Below, in pieces: positions 27,475-34,886 of a stretch of 64,000 nt of DNA. Position numbers and translations under genes: made by a program. The notes beneath the pieces are model-generated. The model made no database searches. It was not told the DNA's origin and worked only from the letters and a program-made list of their open reading frames with translations. Source of the stretch: JACVCJ01 sp052437175 (GTDB taxonomy: Bacteria > Bacteroidota > Bacteroidia > CAIKAF01); the NCBI GenBank assembly GCA_052437175.1, contig JBQVOK010000005.1:259607-323606 (forward strand), written 5' to 3'. Every line of letters begins with the position of its first letter. The first letter of the stretch is position 1.

Positions 27475-27514
27475 AAAAAAAGAAGAGCGGAGATACACAG
27501 GTGTCTCTGCTCTT
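27475..27514 (-). terminator. rho-independent terminator, possibly bidirectional
   Basis: The arms AAGAGC...GAGA and TCTCTGCTCTT form a long stem (27483-27514), with seven T following on the leftward strand (27475-27481). It lies 22 bp past the EXPERA gene stop and could also stop rightward transcription from the T9SS gene. Confidence 0.75.
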
Positions 27515-27536
27515 TGTAGTATATACGTTTTCTGTT

Positions 27537-28046
27537 TTAGAACTTGCGTGTAAAGGGGTAGGGCTTGCGCATACGCACGATCAGAAGGATCGGAATGAGC
27601 ACGTAAGGCGTGTTCAGTGACAGGAATTTCGGGATGTTCTGGCAGCGCCATTCAGGTTCGCCGAAAAACTCTACCCCGAAAACGATCACACCGGTAATTA
27701 CCGAAATGGCGGTGCCATACATAATGGCGGGCACGTGTATCCAGTTTTTACCTTTGAGGAATGCATATACGAGAACCAGGTAAAAGGGGCCGTACACGAA
27801 GGCCGAAAGACCGGTCACGAAGCGCATCCACACGGGCGGGTGCAGGAACAGGGGATCGCAGCCATAGGCATAATCGTAGTTGGCCTGCATGAGTAAATTG
27901 GGGTGATTGGGCTGCAGTTCTCCGGTGAGCGTTGGCACCATGTCCGAGATCATGGACGTGATGAAGAACAGGGAGAACATAACCACAAAAAAGTAATCGA
28001 ATTTGCGTTGAGAAAGCGGCAGTGTGTTTTGCAGATCTGCTGACAT
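27537..28046 (-). CDS. EXPERA-domain membrane protein (TMEM97/EBP-like)
   Basis: 169 aa with four hydrophobic segments (about 17-35, 76-95, 104-126, 146-158). It resembles eukaryotic TMEM97 (sigma-2 receptor, involved in cholesterol traffic), a member of the EXPERA superfamily with the sterol isomerase EBP. Matching features are an Asp after helix 1 (ISDMVP, D35), the motif DPLFLHPPVWM (64-74, compare DPLLQEPPAWF), YAFLKGKNWIHVPAIMY (94-110) and TPYVLIPILLI (146-156). Asp35 and Asp64 align with the two ligand-binding Asp of TMEM97 as I recall them. No enzyme activity can be claimed. It is near the DHCR24-like gene, in the same direction, with its own promoter and terminator. Confidence 0.75.
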   Translation of the reverse strand: MSADLQNTLPLSQRKFDYFFVVMFSLFFITSMISDMVPTLTGELQPNHPNLLMQANYDYAYGCDPLFLHPPVWMRFVTGLSAFVYGPFYLVLVYAFLKGKNWIHVPAIMYGTAISVITGVIVFGVEFFGEPEWRCQNIPKFLSLNTPYVLIPILLIVRMRKPYPFTRKF

Positions 28047-28075
28047 AGGTTTACGTTGCTTTTTGATTCAGGCAT

Positions 28076-28083
28076 CAAAAATA
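28076..28083 (-). promoter_or_regulatory. -7 element TATTTTTG of EXPERA gene
   Basis: TAnnTTTG on the leftward strand, 29 bp before the ATG at 28046, leaving a short leader. Confidence 0.5.
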
Positions 28084-28147
28084 AACTTTTTCATACGCGC
28101 TGTCCCTGCCGCCGGATATTTCTGTGCCCGGGGCTGTAAGCCGCTGG

Positions 28148-28504
28148 TTATGAGCCGGTGTTTTTTTCGTCCCGGTCCTTCAGCAGGCGAATGATCTCGC
28201 GGTTGTTGCGTATGGCCTCGGCCTGTGTGTCGGCCTGTTTGTGCAGGGTGTCCAGTTCGCTGTTCTTCTTCAGATAGGCTGTGGCATCTTCGCCGGCCGG
28301 CAGTTCGGCTTCGGTCAGCAGTTCTTCGGCAGTGCAGTGGAGTATGCGGGCAATTTTCTGCAGGCGGGCCCTGCTGATGCTGCTGATGCCGCGTTCCAGG
28401 GCTGAATAGGCAGAGGGACTGATCTGTAATGCGGCCGCTACCTCTGCCTGACTGAGGCCTGCACGTTTCCGGAAGCGGCGTATGGTTTCCGGCAGGGGGC
28501 TCAT
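28148..28504 (-). CDS. XRE-family DNA-binding regulator (second of pair)
   Basis: 118 aa cytoplasmic regulator. The N-terminal helix-turn-helix is of Cro/C1 type (LSQAEVAAALQISPSAYSAL, near 17-36). The C-terminus is helical and ends NREIIRLLKDRDEK, probably a dimerisation coil. It overlaps the upstream XRE gene by ATGA, so the two are translated together. The similar C-terminal tail in both marks them as paralogues. The target is unknown. Confidence 0.85.
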   Translation of the reverse strand: MSPLPETIRRFRKRAGLSQAEVAAALQISPSAYSALERGISSISRARLQKIARILHCTAEELLTEAELPAGEDATAYLKKNSELDTLHKQADTQAEAIRNNREIIRLLKDRDEKNTGS

Positions 28505-28884
28505 GAATCGGGCAGCTGTTTCGGGTCTTTGTCTTTCAGCAGGCGTATGATCTCTTCTTTATCGGCCAGCGCCTTACGCAGCAGGTCGTTCTCCCGTTCG
28601 AGCGAGCGCTCATAGGGCGAACCGCTTTTATAGGCCGGCGAATCGGGATCGTTGCTGTACTGCATGTCTCCGTTCTGACTGTACCTTCTGCCCAGCAGCA
28701 GATCGGCCACATCCACTTCCAGTACTTCGGCAATGGTATACAAACGGTCGATGGTCATTTTACGCCTGCCGGCTTCGGTAAGCGCGTAGCCTACCCGTTC
28801 TATTCCGAGCTGGGTAGCCATATACTCCTGCGAGATACCCTTTTCGGTGCGTATCCGCTTAATTCTTTTCAATAATTCATCCAC
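28501..28884 (-). CDS. XRE-family DNA-binding regulator (first of pair)
   Basis: 127 aa. The start is GTG at 28884 (read as MDELLKRIK). The HTH is ISQEYMATQLGIERVGYALTE (about 17-37), followed by a Cro/C1-like core. The C-terminal helix RENDLLRKALADKEEIIRLL with KDKDPK resembles the tail of its partner. The -7 element sits only 4 bp before the GTG. The roughly 190 bp upstream (28885-29071) hold no gene that I can see. It may be self-regulating, as is common in the family. Confidence 0.85.
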   Translation of the reverse strand: MDELLKRIKRIRTEKGISQEYMATQLGIERVGYALTEAGRRKMTIDRLYTIAEVLEVDVADLLLGRRYSQNGDMQYSNDPDSPAYKSGSPYERSLERENDLLRKALADKEEIIRLLKDKDPKQLPDS

Positions 28885-28888
28885 ATAA

Positions 28889-28896
28889 CAAAAATA
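28889..28896 (-). promoter_or_regulatory. -7 element TATTTTTG of XRE pair
   Basis: TAnnTTTG on the leftward strand, 4 bp before the GTG start at 28884; predicts a leaderless transcript beginning with GTG. Confidence 0.5.
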
Positions 28897-29071
28897 TCGC
28901 TCTGAAAATCAAACGGATGTATCGTTATTAGTAACGATTAGATTGAATGAAACGGCATATTGTATCCTTTTAAGATACATGTGCAGCGTATTTGTCAGGA
29001 TGTGTATTCTGAATGAATGTGCAGAACCGTTGAAAACAGCCGTGGCCGTTCTTTTTGATGTATATGCTAAA

Positions 29072-29740
29072 TTAATTCAGATCGTCCAGCAGGCGATGCT
29101 TCAGTACAAAGAGTACCAGCCCCGTTTTCGATTTGATGCCGAATTTTTCGAACACCGATTCGCGGTAACCGTCCACCGTGCGGTGCTGTACGTTCATCTC
29201 CGAAGCGATCTGTTCGTAGGTGTACTCGTGCTCGTCGCACACCAGTTTCAGGAACTCCTTTTCCCGCGGGCTCAGCTGTTCCAGGATATCCATCCGCAGG
29301 TCGCGGCGTGGTTTTTTATCGTTGTTGCGCAGGTAATGTGCCAGGAATTCGTTGTGGTAATACCCGTAGCTGAAGATATTGGCCAGGGCGTTCTTCATGG
29401 TCTCGGAACTGCAGTCCTTCTTCAGGAAACCGCATACCCCGTTACGGAAAAGCTGTAGTATAGTGTCCTCATCACTGTTGAGCGTAAGAATGAGTACCGG
29501 TACCTTATACCCGATGCTTTTCAGGTAGGCGCTGGTCTCGGTGCCGTTCATGGCTGGCATGTCCAGGTCCATGATCACCAGGTCGGGATCGGGACGCCAG
29601 TCCATTTCGTCCAGGAAGTGACGTCCGTTGTCGTATTGTGCGCTGATGGTGTAGGGCCCCAGTTTTTCGATCAGTTCCTTCAGGCCGTTGCGGACCAGGA
29701 TGTGATCGTCGACCAGTACGATGTTCTTTTGCATTTCCAT
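29072..29740 (-). CDS. NarL/LuxR-family response regulator
   Basis: 222 aa. I start at ATG 29740 (MEMQKNIVLVDDH) because the receiver domain begins there; the longer open frame runs back into the kinase gene. Receiver features: LVDDH acidic pair, LVIMDLDMP phosphorylated Asp, LILTLNSD, and KKD with the conserved Lys. The C-terminal HTH is of LuxR type (LSPREKEFLKLV, then TYEQIASEMNVQHRTVDGYRE). It lies 10 bp after its kinase, which is surely its partner. Last gene of a four-gene leftward operon. Confidence 0.93.
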   Translation of the reverse strand: MEMQKNIVLVDDHILVRNGLKELIEKLGPYTISAQYDNGRHFLDEMDWRPDPDLVIMDLDMPAMNGTETSAYLKSIGYKVPVLILTLNSDEDTILQLFRNGVCGFLKKDCSSETMKNALANIFSYGYYHNEFLAHYLRNNDKKPRRDLRMDILEQLSPREKEFLKLVCDEHEYTYEQIASEMNVQHRTVDGYRESVFEKFGIKSKTGLVLFVLKHRLLDDLN

Positions 29741-29750
29741 AGGGACAATA

Positions 29751-30536
29751 TTACAAAAAGCCCGGCTGCGGAATACCCGAAAGTATGAACAAAGTTCCTT
29801 TGCCGGGTGCGGAAACGATCTCGCAGCTGAACCCGGCCATCTGTGCACGCTTGCGTATGTTCCGGAGCCCGGATGCCTTGTTGCCGCGGAGTATCTCTTC
29901 TTCGTCGAAGCCCTTGCCGTCGTCCTGTACACGCAGTTCGAAAATATCGGCTTCGCTCTTTACGGAGATGGTAAAATTGGCGGCGCCGGAATGGCGCAGG
30001 GCGTTCTGGGTGATCTCCTGGAAGATACGGAAGATCATCAGTTCCTGGTCTTTATTGAGCCGCGAAGGTCCCTGGGTAGCGTTCCAGTGCACCCGGAAAC
30101 GCCGTAGCGCGCTCAGGCGTTCTACCTCCAGTTGCAGGGCGGCCATCAGTCCGATGCGGCCTATGTAGTCGTTGTTGAGGGTACGGCTCAGCAGGCGCAG
30201 CTGCTGGGTGGTCTCGGCCAGGTAGATCTCGATGGGCTGCATGCCGGCAGCCAGCTCGGGATGGTCGAGTTTCTGGTTCTGTACCTGTATGTGCATGGCG
30301 GTGAGCAGCTGCCCGATGTTATCGTGCAGTTCCCGGGCGAACTGGGCCATAATGTATTCGCTTACTTCGGTCTCGGCCTGGCGTAGTTCGCGTTCGAAAC
30401 CAAGCCGGGTCTCCGCCAGCACTTTTTCCTGTTTCATGCGTTCGCGGCCGCTGATGAAAAAAGCAATGATGATGCCCGATACCAGCAGCAGGATCAGCAG
30501 CGTGGCCGAAACGATGGCAAGTACAATGTCGTTCAT
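29751..30536 (-). CDS. histidine kinase, HisKA_3 (NarX/DegS) type
   Basis: 261 aa. A single N-terminal membrane helix (VLAIVSATLLILLLVSGIIIAFFI, about 5-28) has almost no external domain, so input probably comes from a partner protein or the membrane. A coiled linker leads to the HisKA_3 motif ARELHDNIGQLLTAM with phospho-His. The ATPase domain shows ITQNALRHSGA (N box), VQDDGKGFD (G1) and ASGLRNIRKRAQ (G2). It follows the membrane protein gene by 3 bp and precedes the response regulator by 10 bp. Confidence 0.92.
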   Translation of the reverse strand: MNDIVLAIVSATLLILLLVSGIIIAFFISGRERMKQEKVLAETRLGFERELRQAETEVSEYIMAQFARELHDNIGQLLTAMHIQVQNQKLDHPELAAGMQPIEIYLAETTQQLRLLSRTLNNDYIGRIGLMAALQLEVERLSALRRFRVHWNATQGPSRLNKDQELMIFRIFQEITQNALRHSGAANFTISVKSEADIFELRVQDDGKGFDEEEILRGNKASGLRNIRKRAQMAGFSCEIVSAPGKGTLFILSGIPQPGFL

Positions 30537-30539
30537 GGT

Positions 30540-31205
30540 TTAGGTTTTTAAGGTAAGGGGTCTCCGGCACAGCTGCCAGAAGGCAAGTGCGCAGAGCATG
30601 TAACGTATAAAGGCCAGCCCGTTGCTGATGACGTCGAACAGCAGTGCATTGTACCCGGGGCTGTATTTTTCCATATAATGAAGCAGCGCAATATAAGGTA
30701 CGCTGCCGGCAAAGTACAGTAAGATACCGCTGCAGAGCAGGAGCCCGGGAAGCGTTTCGCCGGGGTGTTGCCGGCGCCGGTGCAGCAGCGTATACAGTAC
30801 CATGCTGTATAAAAGCGTGAGGGCAATGCATGCGCTTACATCGGCATAGTTCAGGTAGCTGCTGAAGCCGCCCGTAATGCCCTGTAACAGGTAAATGCAG
30901 AGGAAGATGAGAAACAGGGCGGGTGCCAGTATCTTCTGCCACAGGGCTTCCAGCCGGCTGAGGGAAGCCAGCATCAGCAGACTGCATTCCAGCAGTATAT
31001 GTATGTTCAGCAGCCACTGATTCTGAAAAGGCTGCCCGTCTTTGCTGCCATACCGGCCCAGGAAAAAGAGCAACAGGTAAAACGCGATCCACACCAGCCC
31101 CTGAATATAAACGATCCGGAAAAAACGGTCCATACGCCTGTATGCAAAAAGTCCGGACAGGAAGAATGCCGACAGGCTCAGTATTTCAGCGATCGTTTCG
31201 GGCAT
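30540..31205 (-). CDS. polytopic membrane protein, likely sensor partner
   Basis: 221 aa with about seven hydrophobic segments (for example IVYIQGLVWIAFYLLLFFLG and ILAPALFLIFLCIYLLQGI). No catalytic motif. It is coupled to the histidine kinase (3 bp gap), which itself lacks a sensing domain; I infer that this protein may supply the membrane input, as in other small kinase operons of the phylum. The family is not recognised. Confidence 0.65.
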   Translation of the reverse strand: MPETIAEILSLSAFFLSGLFAYRRMDRFFRIVYIQGLVWIAFYLLLFFLGRYGSKDGQPFQNQWLLNIHILLECSLLMLASLSRLEALWQKILAPALFLIFLCIYLLQGITGGFSSYLNYADVSACIALTLLYSMVLYTLLHRRRQHPGETLPGLLLCSGILLYFAGSVPYIALLHYMEKYSPGYNALLFDVISNGLAFIRYMLCALAFWQLCRRPLTLKT

Positions 31206-31210
31206 AGGTC

Positions 31211-32155
31211 TTACCTCGACCGTTGTGTCTGTAACGCTGCCTGGGCAGTTACTTCAGCTTTAAGCTGCTGTATGATCACCTTGTAGGAGATCGCGCGGCA
31301 GTCCGGCGGGCAAAGGCGCGAACGGTTGGCGTAGCTGCCTTCCATGCTCGGGAACTGGTTGTCGTTAAGCGGGGTGGGCAGCAGCAGGATACAGTGGCGG
31401 GGCCCTTCGTACAGGCCGCTGTCGATGTTTTTATCGCGTACGGCATTGTACAGCCAGATACTTTCGGAATTATCGTTCTCTTCGGCCAGGGTAAAAAGGG
31501 TCTGGAACGGGAAGATCAGGCTGCCGGTATCCTGGTCCTTGATGTAATCTCTGAAACCGGGGCCAAGCTCGGTGCGGATCTTTATTTTTTGTGTGTAGGC
31601 TTTGGTATAGGCGTCCTTCGTTTCGCCCGATACCGCTGAAAAGGCTCCGTTCGTATACACGTAATAGAGCTCATTGTCCTGCGTTTCGTACAACCCGTCG
31701 GTATTGCGGTCCATTGCCAGGGGCTGGTATACGGGTACAATCTCCTGCGGATTTGCTTCTTCGGGGTCTGCCCCCAGGTACATACGCAGTCCGTTTACGT
31801 AGTTTTCGGGACTATCGGCATTGTTGAGCTGACTGTAAAGTAAACGGAAAGCCTGCAGGGGTATTTCAGCTATCAGGGGCTCCGGCGGAAGCAGGGTCTC
31901 ATCGGCCTGCTGCAGGCGGAAGAATTCGCTGAGCTGTTCTATTTCTTCGATGCCGGTTTCCGGGTCCAGGGGCACCAGGGTCAGGTCCAGTACATCTTCG
32001 CCCAGCAGGGTACGTATACTGCCGGCGATCTTCTGTGCATTGGACGGGTCGTATTCGATATCACCTGCCCAGCGGCGCACGATGTCCGTTACGGGTGTGG
32101 GATTCACATCAAAAATAATGGGGCGGGCATGGCGGTAGGTGATTTCAACTCTCAT
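31211..32155 (-). CDS. hypothetical protein heading two-component operon
   Basis: 314 aa, acidic, no signal peptide or membrane segment, so probably cytoplasmic. A short DRNTDGLYE stretch resembles a calcium-binding loop, though isolated loops of this kind arise by chance. Six cysteines/prolines near the C-terminus (RLCPPDCRAIS) form a CPPDC motif. First gene of the operon; 5 bp gap to the membrane protein. I do not recognise the family. Confidence 0.6.
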   Translation of the reverse strand: MRVEITYRHARPIIFDVNPTPVTDIVRRWAGDIEYDPSNAQKIAGSIRTLLGEDVLDLTLVPLDPETGIEEIEQLSEFFRLQQADETLLPPEPLIAEIPLQAFRLLYSQLNNADSPENYVNGLRMYLGADPEEANPQEIVPVYQPLAMDRNTDGLYETQDNELYYVYTNGAFSAVSGETKDAYTKAYTQKIKIRTELGPGFRDYIKDQDTGSLIFPFQTLFTLAEENDNSESIWLYNAVRDKNIDSGLYEGPRHCILLLPTPLNDNQFPSMEGSYANRSRLCPPDCRAISYKVIIQQLKAEVTAQAALQTQRSR

Positions 32156-32177
32156 AGTTCGGCGTTTTGGTTGAGGA

Positions 32178-32185
32178 CAAATATA
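32178..32185 (-). promoter_or_regulatory. -7 element TATATTTG of the two-component operon
   Basis: TAnnTTTG on the leftward strand, 22 bp before the ATG at 32155. It drives hypothetical-membrane protein-kinase-regulator. Confidence 0.55.
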
Positions 32186-32351
32186 GGCGCAGAGTCGGCT
32201 TGCCCCTACCGTAATTTGTACAAAATTAGCCCGGGATTTTTCCCGGCCTGTGTTTACGGGCTAAAAACGGGATGTTGCCTGCACAAAGATCCCTTTTAAC
32301 TGCTGCGGCGGGCATGCACCTTTGTTCTGAAACCGAACACGACGAAAACCT

Positions 32352-32681
32352 ATGGAAAAAGAAGCTGCCGTCAATGAAGAGATCGTTCTTGTATACGATG
32401 ATCCCGGAACGGAAGCCGGTAAATACGGCACCAGCAGTATCCGCAATGTGAACAATATTCCCGTTGGTATTACCCGCCGCGAACGGGAGGTGCTGCGTCT
32501 TATCTGTGCCCAGTATACCAATGCAGAGATCGCCTGCCGCATGCACGTGAGCGTGCGAACGGTGGATGGACACCGCAACAACCTGCTGGAAAAAACAGGC
32601 TGCCGCAATACGGCCGGACTCGTTCTTTTTGCCGTTTGCAAGGGCCTGTATGATCCGCAGCAGCACAAGTGGCGCTGTTAA
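32352..32681 (+). CDS. LuxR/GerE-type HTH protein without receiver domain
   Basis: 109 aa. The C-terminal 65 residues form a complete LuxR-type HTH (GITRREREVLRLICAQYTNA, then IACRMHVSVRTVDGHRNNLL). The N-terminal ~40 residues are too short for a receiver, so it is an output-only regulator. CACCTTTG 29 bp upstream is a weak -7 match. It runs toward the LanC-like gene and their stop codons overlap (TAA on both strands sharing bases at 32678-32681). Placement between the two-component operon and the lanthipeptide-like cluster makes it a candidate regulator of either. Confidence 0.85.
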   Translation: MEKEAAVNEEIVLVYDDPGTEAGKYGTSSIRNVNNIPVGITRREREVLRLICAQYTNAEIACRMHVSVRTVDGHRNNLLEKTGCRNTAGLVLFAVCKGLYDPQQHKWRC

Positions 32682-33928
32682 ACGGGCACCTGCAGCCTGA
32701 AATTACCCGGTACCAGTACCGAACCGTAAAAATCCGGATCGGCCAGGCGCAGATAATAATAACCGGTACCGGCCAGTCCCATCATCATACCGGGTGTGGG
32801 CAGGTTTCCGCGGATGCCGCCCGGCCAGGGCAGTTGTGCCTTGTGATAGCGCTGTATGCCCAACAGCCCGATGCCTGCCGCCAGCCCTTTGTATTCAGCT
32901 TTTCCGGAGCTCAGCAGTACATCGGCATTTCCGCAGATACCGTGACACAGACTGAAATTAGGCAGGTTCTGTGTATCGGCGCTCATTTGTAAGGTGTGCC
33001 GGTACGTGGTGTCCAGTGCCGCGTCGATCTGTGGCAGGAGCGTTTCCGATGGCCAGGCCTCATACGCATACATACGCGCCAGGGCAATACCCGGTGCCCC
33101 GTGGCACCAGGCCACCCCGTAATGATATTCACCCGTTCCCTGTGCCAGGCCGGCCTCCCGGAAGTCGGGCCAGTTCTTTAACTGCGGATGGTAATACTGT
33201 TGCTCGTAACGGATGGCCTCCCGGGCTCCTTCCAGGAAAAGCGGATCGCCGCATACGCGGTATGCATCCAGCAGGGCACAGGCTATACCTGCAGCCCCGT
33301 GCGAAAAGCCCGTGAGGTTCTTTTTACTGCCTACCGTAGCCCATGACCAGCCTGTATCTTCTTTCAGGGCCATGTTGCACAGCGCCGAGGCCAGGGTTCG
33401 GAGCATCCCGGCGCTGTACTGGTCGTTGTGCATTTCGTGGAACAGTTTCAGGGCCGGTATGGTACCTGCAATACCGCTGATGATATCGGTCTCATAAGTG
33501 GCAAAACCTTCCTGCTTCAGGTTTCGGAGCAGGGCATAGGCTTCTGCTATCCAGTCCTCCCGCTCCATCACATGTCCTGCCGCCGCCAGCACACAGGCTG
33601 CACCCGGTTTGCCGGAATAGAACCCGTGATCGGGCAGCTGTGCGGCCGTACTGAGTACCTGGTTGGCACAGCCTTCGATGCTGCGTGCCAGGAAAGGGTC
33701 ATGGCGTTTTTCGTACAAACGGCACAGGAAATACAGGATGCCCGAAGTGCCGGAATACAGGTCGGGACCGAAACTGCGTACCACGTTGCGGAAAGAGCCT
33801 TCGCTCATATCGAACCAGTTCCCGGTCCAGGTACAACGCTCCCGGCCATCCCAGACCGCGTCTCTTACCAGCTCGAGCCCGATCTCCCAGGCGGTTTCAA
33901 AAAACAGGTCTTTATCGTTGGCGTTCAT
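32678..33928 (-). CDS. LanC-like cyclase
   Basis: 416 aa from ATG 33928 (MNANDKDLFF); the open frame upstream is inside the lyase gene. LanC enzymes add Cys thiols to dehydrated Ser/Thr to form thioether rings. The alpha-toroid repeats are visible as GxxG motifs (DLYSGTSGILY, FYSGKPGAACVL, DIISGIAGTIPAL, GFSHGAAGIACAL, WCHGAPGIALAR, LCHGICGNADVL, GLAGTGYYYLRL). The three zinc ligands are present: Cys275 (WCHG) and Cys328-His329 (LCHG), so it should be catalytically competent. It overlaps the HopA1-like lyase gene by 17 bp. No LanM dehydratase domain is attached; dehydration would come from the two upstream proteins. Confidence 0.9.
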   Translation of the reverse strand: MNANDKDLFFETAWEIGLELVRDAVWDGRERCTWTGNWFDMSEGSFRNVVRSFGPDLYSGTSGILYFLCRLYEKRHDPFLARSIEGCANQVLSTAAQLPDHGFYSGKPGAACVLAAAGHVMEREDWIAEAYALLRNLKQEGFATYETDIISGIAGTIPALKLFHEMHNDQYSAGMLRTLASALCNMALKEDTGWSWATVGSKKNLTGFSHGAAGIACALLDAYRVCGDPLFLEGAREAIRYEQQYYHPQLKNWPDFREAGLAQGTGEYHYGVAWCHGAPGIALARMYAYEAWPSETLLPQIDAALDTTYRHTLQMSADTQNLPNFSLCHGICGNADVLLSSGKAEYKGLAAGIGLLGIQRYHKAQLPWPGGIRGNLPTPGMMMGLAGTGYYYLRLADPDFYGSVLVPGNFRLQVPV

Positions 33929-34886
33929 AGGCAATGGGTGTTTGTATGTGTAAAGAAGCTTTGGAACCGGCTTCCAGGAAAGGGAGTTCCGGGTCGAGGC
34001 CCGTGCTGGTAAAGGCATTTTCTATATAGCGTAGATAGGTGGCGGAATCGTCTCCGGCGGCAAAAGCGTTGAGCAGTCCCCGGGCCACGATCTGCATACG
34101 GCTTATGCCGAAGCTGTTGCCGTCGGGCGGACTTTCACAGATGCCTGTTCCGGGCTGCCAGGCCTGTGTAAACAGCGGCGTGTCATTTTTCAGCAGGGGC
34201 GCCAGGTCTTTGTGTATGCTTTTCAGCAGGGGCAGGACCTGCGCCAGGTAGCGGATGCCGATGTACAGCACGCAGCCGTCCCGCCGCCGGTAGCCACCCG
34301 GATCGGAAAGGCATTTAAACAGAAAAGGCAGGCGGTAGGCATTCAGCAGGGTGCTGAGTGATTCTACCAGAAACAGGGCACCTTCGGGCACCGTATTCCA
34401 GTAAACGCGGGCCATCGGGGCCGCGTATTCGAAAAGAGCGTTGCTGTGCAGGTAATAAAAGCCGGGCTGAGAGCCGGTATCTTCCCGTTGGCTGCGGAAA
34501 GTAACGGCTGTACCGGCAGCAGCAGAAAAACCCGGGTCGGTCTTCATGGTGCGGGTTACCCCGAATTTGCTTACCCGGGCCGTGGTATCGCTGAGCATAG
34601 CGTTTAGTGTCCAGCCCGCATCGCTTGTTTCCTGCGAGTGATTTACGGCGCGCAGCTGTTGTATGAACTGCTGGATAAGCTCTGCAGAAGAGTTTACGGC
34701 AGGTTCTGCGGTATGCAGGGGATTTACCACGTAGCATTCGGCATAGAGTGCCCGTGTGAGCACGGAAAGCGGGGTGTCCTGCTCATTGTAGGGTGTATAG
34801 TTCTTACCGGCATAGCTAAAGCCGTTCCCCTTGCTCTGTATGTTTCCGCAGAGTGCTTCCAGCTGCGGCAGATCTTCTTTTCTCAT
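33912..34886 (-). CDS. HopA1-family protein (LanY/TvaD-like lyase)
   Basis: 324 aa. It matches the HopA1/T3SS-effector family used in class V lanthipeptide (LxmY) and thioamitide biosynthesis to eliminate phosphate from phospho-Ser/Thr, making dehydroamino acids. Conserved pieces in order: GFYYLH (142-147), RVYWN (160-164), LPFLFK (186-191), YRRRDGCVLY (199-208), LFTQAWQPGTG (238-248) and NSFGISRMQIVARG (257-270). The start ATG overlaps the kinase stop (ATGA). The family call rests on motif order from memory; the neighbours strongly support it. Confidence 0.78.
   Translation of the reverse strand: MRKEDLPQLEALCGNIQSKGNGFSYAGKNYTPYNEQDTPLSVLTRALYAECYVVNPLHTAEPAVNSSAELIQQFIQQLRAVNHSQETSDAGWTLNAMLSDTTARVSKFGVTRTMKTDPGFSAAAGTAVTFRSQREDTGSQPGFYYLHSNALFEYAAPMARVYWNTVPEGALFLVESLSTLLNAYRLPFLFKCLSDPGGYRRRDGCVLYIGIRYLAQVLPLLKSIHKDLAPLLKNDTPLFTQAWQPGTGICESPPDGNSFGISRMQIVARGLLNAFAAGDDSATYLRYIENAFTSTGLDPELPFLEAGSKASLHIQTPIAYERQR

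Noticed and set aside
29741..29932. 64-residue N-terminal extension of the response regulator
   Set aside because: It overlaps the end of the histidine kinase gene, and the receiver domain begins at 29740.
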